Below, piece by piece: positions 1 through 4,261 of a stretch of DNA of 5,548 nucleotides (its first letter is position 1; each line of letters begins with the position of its first letter). Made by a program: the position numbers and the translations under genes. The notes below the pieces were generated by a model. That model saw only the letters and a program-made list of their open reading frames with translations. It had not been told where the DNA came from and searched no databases. This DNA is from Acidobacteriota bacterium (GTDB lineage Bacteria; Acidobacteriota; Vicinamibacteria; Vicinamibacterales; SCN-69-37), in the NCBI GenBank assembly GCA_024653875.1, contig JANLHE010000447.1, forward strand, positions 1 through 5,548, read 5' to 3'.

Positions 1-188
1 GCGGCCGTCAGGCCTGTCACGACCTTGCCGTCACGAATGGGATACGCATCAACCGTGACGAAGTGGGCGTCCGATCGGAAGACCGGCCGTTGTGGCTGCT
101 GAGCCTGGCCGCCGGTGGGTGTCTGGGCCTCAATCAGGGCCAGCCCCGACAGCAGGAGCACGGCAAGCAACGGCAGATATCGGCGCAT
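1..188 (-). CDS. VWFA-related acidobacterial protein, N-terminal fragment (runs off left edge)
   Basis: Only the first 62 codons are in the window; the gene continues past the left edge. The reading begins MRRYLPLLAVLLLSGLALIE, a basic n-region followed by a hydrophobic core, so the product is probably exported; cleavage after Ala21 is plausible. Residues 37-62 (FRSDAHFV then VDAYPIRDGKVV and GLTA) match residues 30-55 of the complete upstream VWFA protein at all but two positions. By hand alignment the DNA over that stretch is about 83% identical. This block is the N-terminal strand typical of the VWFA-related acidobacterial family, where a partner-facing segment precedes the VWA-like fold. 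The start lies three bases after the stop of the upstream gene, so translation is probably coupled; a weak GGGTGG sits about 11 bases before the ATG. It is read as the second copy of a tandem duplication and the third gene of the FKBP operon. The molecular role is unknown. Frame and family are clear; completeness cannot be judged. Confidence 0.85.
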   Translation of the reverse strand, partial: MRRYLPLLAVLLLSGLALIEAQTPTGGQAQQPQRPVFRSDAHFVTVDAYPIRDGKVVTGLTA

Positions 189-191
189 GGC

Positions 192-2018
192 CTACGGTAC
201 CACCCGGAATGCGACCAGCGCGGTCTTTATCCCCGCGGCGGCGGCCACCGTGACCTCCACCACGTAGTCGCCTGGCGCCAGCGCCCCAAGCACCGCATCG
301 GCCACGAGTGTCGTCACACCGGACGCCTCGCGTTCGGTCAGCGTCACCTGCACGGCCAGCGGTTTCCCGTTGCGCCCGAGGATCCGTGCCGAACGCTCGA
401 CGAGCCCCAGGGCGACCGGCCACTCGATGTGAATTCGTTCGCGCCGCGTGAACGCCGGTGCCGTGACAGCCACCAGCGGAGAGCGCGGTGACGGCGTGGC
501 ACGCGACACCGCAGGCACGCCAAGGATGGGCGCCGCGTCTGCTTTCAGATACCGCGAGACGTTGAACGTGCGGTCATCGGCGGAGCGGATGCCTGAGAGG
601 ACGTCCAGCGCCAGTTCGATCGGCGACGGTCCCACCGCGGCGACCGGGTTCGCGCGGGCGGCGCGTTCCGCTTCGGTCGGCGCGCGATATCCCCGGCGCG
701 CCTTCACCTCGATGTCCTTCGACGCGGCCGTGACGACGATGTGGCGCGTGCCGCCGTCGAACGTCCGGTTGGTGGAGTAGTACCCGAGCAGGTAGAACGA
801 CTTCAGCCGATCGGTCACCTTCCGCAGGCCCGCATGCAGATCGTTGTTCTTGACGACGGCCAAGCCGTCGGTGCGATCGGCCAGCGTGCGCAGGCCGTCC
901 TCGCGGATCGTGATGCGATCGAAGTCGTCGATCAGGACCGACTTCGTGGGGTCGGCCACCGGAATGATCTTCTCCCCGATCGGCGTTTCCGTGACGACGA
1001 GCCCTGCCGGGTTCACAGGAATGAACGAGACGTTGCGCTCGTTGGCGCGCGCGATGAGATCGCGCAAGCGTTGCCGGTGATCGGTCCGCGCGAGCCGCTG
1101 CCCCATGAGGATGCAGGTATCGCGCACGCCCTGATTGATGGAGTCGAACATCTGGATCCGGCCGGCCACGCTGCCCGGCCCGGGCGGGCCGTTTCGCTGC
1201 GTGCGTTCGATCTCAGCCACCAGCTTCGAATTTGGAGGGAACAGCCGCCACCCTTCCGTGACCAGCACCACGGACGTCCGGCCCTCGCGCATATGGCCCA
1301 GGACGTCGACCAGGTCATCGAGGTGATCGAGCACCTTCGACTCCCGGTACAACTCGATGATCAGGTCCGGCAGCTTTCGGACACGGGCGCCGTCCTCGAT
1401 GAACCGGTCGACGATATCCCCGGAGGGCAACACCTCGGTCGCAAAACAATTGGTAATGCCCTGCTCTTCCTCGTGCAGGACGGCGCTGTCGCGCATCCCC
1501 CAGGACCAATACCGCGCCAGCATGTCTTCGGCGGTCGTGATCTTCTTCGCGAAGGTCAGCGTGCCGGGGTCGTGCTCGGTGGACATGACGCCAAAGAGAT
1601 CGCCGGGCGCCAGCATCTCGTTCAGCATCCGCACCAGCGGCACGCGGATGCGATGCGACCCGGCGATGGAGACGTGATGGATGTCGAGGTCGACGACAAA
1701 CGCCCGCGCGCGCGGATCGGCGGCCATTTCACGCGATTCGGTGATGGTGTTGGGATCCCGCCTCGACGACTCAGGCTCGGCCGACGACCCGGCCACGAAC
1801 TCGAAGGTGTCGATCGTCTGCGGAACGCCGTCTTCCCTGACGGCAAAGTCCGCGGCCGTGAGTCCCTCCACCACCTTGCCGTCGCGAATGGGATAGGCGT
1901 CGACCAGGACGAAGTGCGCGTCCGACCGGAAGACGGGCCGCTGCTGTCCGGACAGCAGGCTGCCGCCCGTCGCGCACGCGGCGATGACCAGAACGACACG
2001 AACCGCCGTTCGAAGCAT
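192..2018 (-). CDS. VWFA-related acidobacterial domain protein, exported, complete (608 aa)
   Basis: This is a secreted or envelope protein of the VWFA-related acidobacterial family (TIGR03436 type); its biochemical role is not known. Residues 1-26 form a signal peptide with R3 and R7 and a hydrophobic core. I12-A13-A14-C15 fits a lipobox, so it may be a lipoprotein anchored at C15. Residues 30-75 carry the family N-terminal block (VDAYPIRDGKVV, LTAADFAVREDG). A VWA-like fold spans about 104-340, starting FVVDLDIHHVS. Its MIDAS motif is degenerate: D110-x-D112-x-H114 instead of DxSxS. Residues 376-447 carry the family signature: LADRTDGLAVV, then FYLLGYYSTN (408-417), then RRGYRAP (441-447). 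The C-terminal region (about 465-608) looks beta-rich and includes APGDYVVEV (581-589), also seen in the VWFA-related protein at the right end of the window. C191 and C302 are the only cysteines after the signal region. The ATG at 2018 follows the FKBP stop by five bases, with a weak AGGG close upstream. Frame and family are secure; function is open. Confidence 0.93.
   Translation of the reverse strand: MLRTAVRVVLVIAACATGGSLLSGQQRPVFRSDAHFVLVDAYPIRDGKVVEGLTAADFAVREDGVPQTIDTFEFVAGSSAEPESSRRDPNTITESREMAADPRARAFVVDLDIHHVSIAGSHRIRVPLVRMLNEMLAPGDLFGVMSTEHDPGTLTFAKKITTAEDMLARYWSWGMRDSAVLHEEEQGITNCFATEVLPSGDIVDRFIEDGARVRKLPDLIIELYRESKVLDHLDDLVDVLGHMREGRTSVVLVTEGWRLFPPNSKLVAEIERTQRNGPPGPGSVAGRIQMFDSINQGVRDTCILMGQRLARTDHRQRLRDLIARANERNVSFIPVNPAGLVVTETPIGEKIIPVADPTKSVLIDDFDRITIREDGLRTLADRTDGLAVVKNNDLHAGLRKVTDRLKSFYLLGYYSTNRTFDGGTRHIVVTAASKDIEVKARRGYRAPTEAERAARANPVAAVGPSPIELALDVLSGIRSADDRTFNVSRYLKADAAPILGVPAVSRATPSPRSPLVAVTAPAFTRRERIHIEWPVALGLVERSARILGRNGKPLAVQVTLTEREASGVTTLVADAVLGALAPGDYVVEVTVAAAAGIKTALVAFRVVP
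1941..1958. repeat. Perfect 18-bp palindrome within signal-peptide coding region
   Basis: CTGCTGTCCGGACAGCAG is exactly self-complementary. It lies in codons 21-26 (Leu-Leu-Ser-Gly-Gln-Gln) of the complete VWFA-related gene, about 60 bases after its start codon. In the mRNA it could fold into a 7-base-pair hairpin with the loop CCGG. The related gene at the left edge does not keep it: its DNA there encodes a different signal-peptide end. Whether it binds a protein or is a by-product of codon choice cannot be told from sequence. Confidence 0.6.
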
Positions 2019-2023
2019 GGACC

Positions 2024-2458
2024 CTATCCCGCCACTCCCAGCAACTCGATCTCAAAGAGTAACGTCGCGTTTCCGGGAATCACGCCGCTGGAACCGGCCG
2101 ATCCGTATCCCAACTCCGGCGGAATGACGAGGCGGCGCTTGCCGCCCACCTTCATGCCCACCACGCCCTGGTCCCACCCCTTGATGACCTGGCCGGCGCC
2201 CAACTGGAAACTGGAGCCCAGCCCCGCGGTGTTGGCGTCGAACTGGCCGCCTTTGTTGTCGGTGGCGGTCTCCGAATACAGCCAGCCCGTGTAGTAGACC
2301 CGAACGGTCTGGCCGCTGGCGGCGGTCGTGCCCGTCCCCACCGTGATGTCGGTGGCGGAAAACGGCACGTTCAAACTGGGGGCCGTGGGCGACTTGTCAT
2401 CACCGCAGGCCGAGGCAAGCGCAAGAACAGACAGCAGGGCGAACGTCGAGATTTTCAT
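2024..2458 (-). CDS. FKBP-type peptidyl-prolyl cis-trans isomerase, lipoprotein
   Basis: The product should catalyse cis-trans isomerisation of X-proline bonds and assist folding of exported proteins outside the cytoplasmic membrane. The 144-residue reading starts MKISTFALLSVLALASAC: a short signal peptide with lipobox L14-A15-S16-A17-C18, so C18 is the probable lipidated residue. A flexible Asp/Ser/Pro/Thr-rich linker (about 19-30) precedes one FKBP domain (about 35-142). Expected pocket residues are present: Y55-Y56-T57-G58, F73-D74, F84, V91-I92-K93-G94-W95-D96, the IPPELGYG stretch (112-119), and IPGNATLLFEIELL (127-140). An insertion around 62-71 lengthens the loop before F73-D74 relative to human FKBP12, from which the pocket assignment is recalled. 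An in-frame ATG at 2470 would add four residues. I prefer 2458 because a strong GGGAGGG precedes it, and the 2470 ATG itself overlaps the likely promoter and ribosome-binding site. It is the first gene of the operon, five bases ahead of the VWFA-related gene. Confidence 0.94.
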   Translation of the reverse strand: MKISTFALLSVLALASACGDDKSPTAPSLNVPFSATDITVGTGTTAASGQTVRVYYTGWLYSETATDNKGGQFDANTAGLGSSFQLGAGQVIKGWDQGVVGMKVGGKRRLVIPPELGYGSAGSSGVIPGNATLLFEIELLGVAG

Positions 2459-2461
2459 AGA

Positions 2462-2468
2462 CCCTCCC
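2462..2468 (-). promoter_or_regulatory. Ribosome-binding site of the FKBP gene (decides the start)
   Basis: On the minus strand GGGAGGG is followed by TCT and then ATG at 2458. The GGAG core is five bases from the start codon, a near-ideal Shine-Dalgarno site. It supports the start at 2458 rather than the in-frame ATG at 2470, which overlaps this motif. Confidence 0.75.
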
Positions 2469-2474
2469 ATTCTA
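2469..2474 (-). promoter_or_regulatory. Candidate -10 promoter element for the FKBP-VWFA operon
   Basis: Minus-strand TAGAAT, within GCTAGAATGG, matches a sigma-70-type -10 box at four of six positions, including the key TA and final T. It lies directly before GGGAGGG and the start codon. I see no convincing -35 box 16-18 bases upstream. Initiation 6-8 bases downstream would begin the transcript within the ribosome-binding site, so a very short leader is implied, or the true start site is elsewhere. The plus-strand gene across the gap has a nearly identical module. Confidence 0.45.
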
Positions 2475-2529
2475 GCCAGATCCAGAGCGGTTCACATGAA
2501 GACATTTCGCCCGGCCCGTCCGGACCCGC

Positions 2530-2535
2530 TACAAT
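2530..2535 (+). promoter_or_regulatory. Candidate -10 promoter element for the ABC-F gene
   Basis: TACAAT, within GCTACAATGG, matches the -10 consensus TATAAT at five of six positions. No clear -35 box is seen at the usual distance. Its 3' end is nine bases before the ATG at 2545, so a transcript started 6-8 bases downstream would be leaderless or nearly so. A weak GGTGAG (2536-2541) lies three bases before the ATG and could instead serve as a ribosome-binding site if transcription begins farther upstream. Confidence 0.5.
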
Positions 2536-2544
2536 GGTGAGTTC

Positions 2545-4152
2545 ATGATCTCCGTTGCCAATGTCTCCATGCGTTATGGGTCGAAGGTTCTCTTCGACGA
2601 CGTCACCACCACGTTCTCGCCGGGCCGCCGGTATGGCCTGTCCGGGCCGAACGGATCGGGCAAGTCCACCTTCATGAAACTGCTGACCGGCGAGCTCACG
2701 CCCCAGAAAGGGAGCGTCACCCGTCCCCGGAAGCTGGGCGTCCTGAGCCAGGACCAGTTCGCGTTCGACGCGTTCCGGGTCATCGACACCGTGATCATGG
2801 GCAACAAGCGGCTATGGGACACGCTGCAGGAGCGCGAGGCCCTCTACAACAAGGCCGCGCTGACCGACGCCGAGGGCATGCGCCTTGGCGAGCTCGAGGG
2901 CATCGTCGGCGAGGAGGACGGGTATTCGGCCGAGAGCGACGCCGCCGTCCTGCTCCAGGGCCTGGACATCCCCGACGAGATCCATGAGCGGACCATGGCG
3001 GAACTGCAGGGCGGGCAGAAGGTGCGCGTGCTGCTGGCGCAGGCCCTGTTCGGCCACCCGCAGGCCCTGCTGCTGGACGAACCCACGAACCACCTCGACC
3101 TGGACTCGATCCACTGGCTCGAGACGTTGCTCGAGCGCTACGACGGCACGCTCATCGTCATTTCGCACGACCGCCACTTTCTCAACGCGGTGTGCACGCA
3201 CATCGCGGACATCGACTACGAAACGATCATCACCTACAACGGCGGGTATGACGACATGGTGCTCGCCAAGATGCAGATCCGGTCGCGCATCGAATCCGAG
3301 AACGCGCAGCGCGAGAAGAAGATCGACCAGCTCAACGACTTCATCGCGCGGTTCTCGGCGGGCACGCGCGCCTCGCAGGTGGCCTCACGCCGCAAGGAAG
3401 TGGAGCGCCTGCAGACCACCGACCTGGCGCGGTCCAACATCCAGCGGCCGTACATCAAGTTCGCGATGAACCGGCCGTCGGGCCGTGTCGCCCTTGAGTT
3501 CGAACACGTGCACAAGGCGTATGGGCCGCTGCAGGTGGTGGACGACTTCAGCGCGGTCGTCACGCGCGGCGAGAAGATCGTGCTCGTCGGACGCAACGGC
3601 GTCGGCAAGACCACGCTGCTGCGCGCGCTGCTGGCCGACGGCCCCGGGCAGCCGGCCTCGCCCGGCGACATCGACAACGGCATGGTGCGCTGGGGCCACG
3701 AGGTGTCGATTGGCTACTTTGCGCAGGACCAGACGGGCGTCATCAAGAAGGGCATGTCCGCGGCCGACTGGCTGCATCAGTTCGATCCCGATCTCTCGCG
3801 CCAGGACATCCACGGCCTGCTGGGCCAGATGCTGTTCCGCGGCGAAGAGGGGCTCAAACCCACCGCCGCCCTGTCGGGGGGCGAAACCGCCCGCCTGCTC
3901 TTCTGCCGCATCATGCTGCAGAAGCCGAACGTGCTGGTGTTCGACGAGCCGACCAACCACCTCGACCTCGAATCGATCAACGCGCTCAACGTGGCGCTGC
4001 AGAAATTCGAAGGCACCGTGTTCCTGGTCACCCACGACCAGGACCTGCTCGAAGAAGTCGGCACCCGCGTGTGGCACTTCGCCAACGGCCAGATCGAGGA
4101 CTTCAAGGGGCCGTTTGAAGAGTTCGAGTCCGTGCTGGCGCAGCGCCCTTAG
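2545..4152 (+). CDS. ybiT: ABC-F family ATPase, YbiT type
   Basis: This is a soluble ABC protein with two ATPase domains and no membrane segments, a class that binds the ribosomal E site and acts in translation or in relief of stalled ribosomes. The 535 residues fit the family length of about 530. Domain 1: Walker A GPNGSGKST (34-42), signature LQGGQ (154-158), Walker B ALLLDEPTNHLD with E179, switch H208. The linker (about 236-312) is charged and probably helical, as expected for the P-site tRNA interaction motif. Domain 2: Walker A GRNGVGKTT (349-357), signature LSGGE (443-447), Walker B VLVFDEPTNHLD with E468, switch H497. YbiT assignment, from memory of the E. coli protein, rests on shared stretches such as RYGL, GSGKSTFMK, DQFAF, DTVIMG, DGYSAE, VLLAQALF, ISHDRHFLN and VCTH. 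The start MISVANVSMRYGSK aligns with the family start. All catalytic residues are present, so it should be active. It stands alone, divergent from the FKBP operon and convergent with the next VWFA-related gene. Confidence 0.96.
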   Translation: MISVANVSMRYGSKVLFDDVTTTFSPGRRYGLSGPNGSGKSTFMKLLTGELTPQKGSVTRPRKLGVLSQDQFAFDAFRVIDTVIMGNKRLWDTLQEREALYNKAALTDAEGMRLGELEGIVGEEDGYSAESDAAVLLQGLDIPDEIHERTMAELQGGQKVRVLLAQALFGHPQALLLDEPTNHLDLDSIHWLETLLERYDGTLIVISHDRHFLNAVCTHIADIDYETIITYNGGYDDMVLAKMQIRSRIESENAQREKKIDQLNDFIARFSAGTRASQVASRRKEVERLQTTDLARSNIQRPYIKFAMNRPSGRVALEFEHVHKAYGPLQVVDDFSAVVTRGEKIVLVGRNGVGKTTLLRALLADGPGQPASPGDIDNGMVRWGHEVSIGYFAQDQTGVIKKGMSAADWLHQFDPDLSRQDIHGLLGQMLFRGEEGLKPTAALSGGETARLLFCRIMLQKPNVLVFDEPTNHLDLESINALNVALQKFEGTVFLVTHDQDLLEEVGTRVWHFANGQIEDFKGPFEEFESVLAQRP

Positions 4153-4185
4153 AGCAATTTTCACTTGCGTGTAGTCTTACGGAGG

Positions 4186-4205
4186 CCCCGGGCTTCAGCC
4201 CGGGG
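4186..4205. repeat. Hairpin 1 of the intergenic element
   Basis: CCCCGGGCTTCAGCCCGGGG forms a perfect stem of eight base pairs with the four-base loop TTCA, or nine pairs if the T-A closes. It is nearly all G and C, so it should be very stable as RNA or as a cruciform. It starts 33 bases after the ABC-F stop codon. Confidence 0.8.
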
Positions 4206-4210
4206 CGTGC

Positions 4211-4232
4211 GGCACGGGCTAAAGCCCGTGCC
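4211..4232. repeat. Hairpin 2 of the intergenic element
   Basis: Arm GGCACGGGC (4211-4219) pairs perfectly with GCCCGTGCC (4224-4232) around the loop TAAA, extending to ten pairs if the T-A closes. The last C (4232) is also the first base of the outer-stem arm, so the two pairings compete at one base. It ends 29 bases before the stop codon of the minus-strand VWFA-related gene. Confidence 0.8.
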
Positions 4233-4261
4233 CTCCGTCTACAGAGATCTGAAACGCGCCT

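Larger units (their letters stand above)
4171..4242. repeat. Composite intergenic palindromic element: two hairpins inside an outer inverted repeat
   Basis: The gap between the convergent ABC-F and VWFA-related genes is largely filled by this structure. An outer stem pairs GTAG (4171-4174) with CTAC (4239-4242) and ACGGAGG (4179-4185) with CCTCCGT (4232-4238), with a four-base bulge TCTT on the left side. Inside are two strong hairpins joined by CGTGC (4206-4210), giving a three-way-junction shape. Loops with TTCA and TAAA between GGGC and GCCC arms resemble REP-like dispersed intergenic elements known in several high-GC phyla including Acidobacteriota; that link is from memory. It may also stop transcription from both sides, though no U-rich tract follows either hairpin. 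Confidence 0.75.

Noticed and set aside
741..2294. A 517-codon plus-strand open frame opposite the complete VWFA-related gene and part of the FKBP gene
   Set aside because: The minus strand carries clear family motifs in two genes over the same bases. The plus frame spans both, its product shows no recognisable domain and is rich in Arg, His, Asp and Val, as expected for an antisense shadow in GC-rich DNA.
2459..2470. Four-residue N-terminal extension of the FKBP protein starting at 2470
   Set aside because: The upstream ATG overlaps the -10-like box and the GGGAGGG site. The start at 2458 has ideal ribosome-binding-site spacing and gives a normal lipoprotein signal.
2534..2548. A four-codon reading frame (ATG GTG AGT TCA TGA) whose stop overlaps the ABC-F start codon
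   Set aside because: It resembles a translation-coupling leader, but its ATG falls within the -10-like TACAATGG and it has no ribosome-binding site. It is probably chance.
3385..4164. A 259-codon minus-strand open frame opposite the ABC-F gene
   Set aside because: It lies opposite the second ATPase domain, whose Walker and signature motifs are intact on the plus strand. The antisense product has shadow-like composition and no domain.
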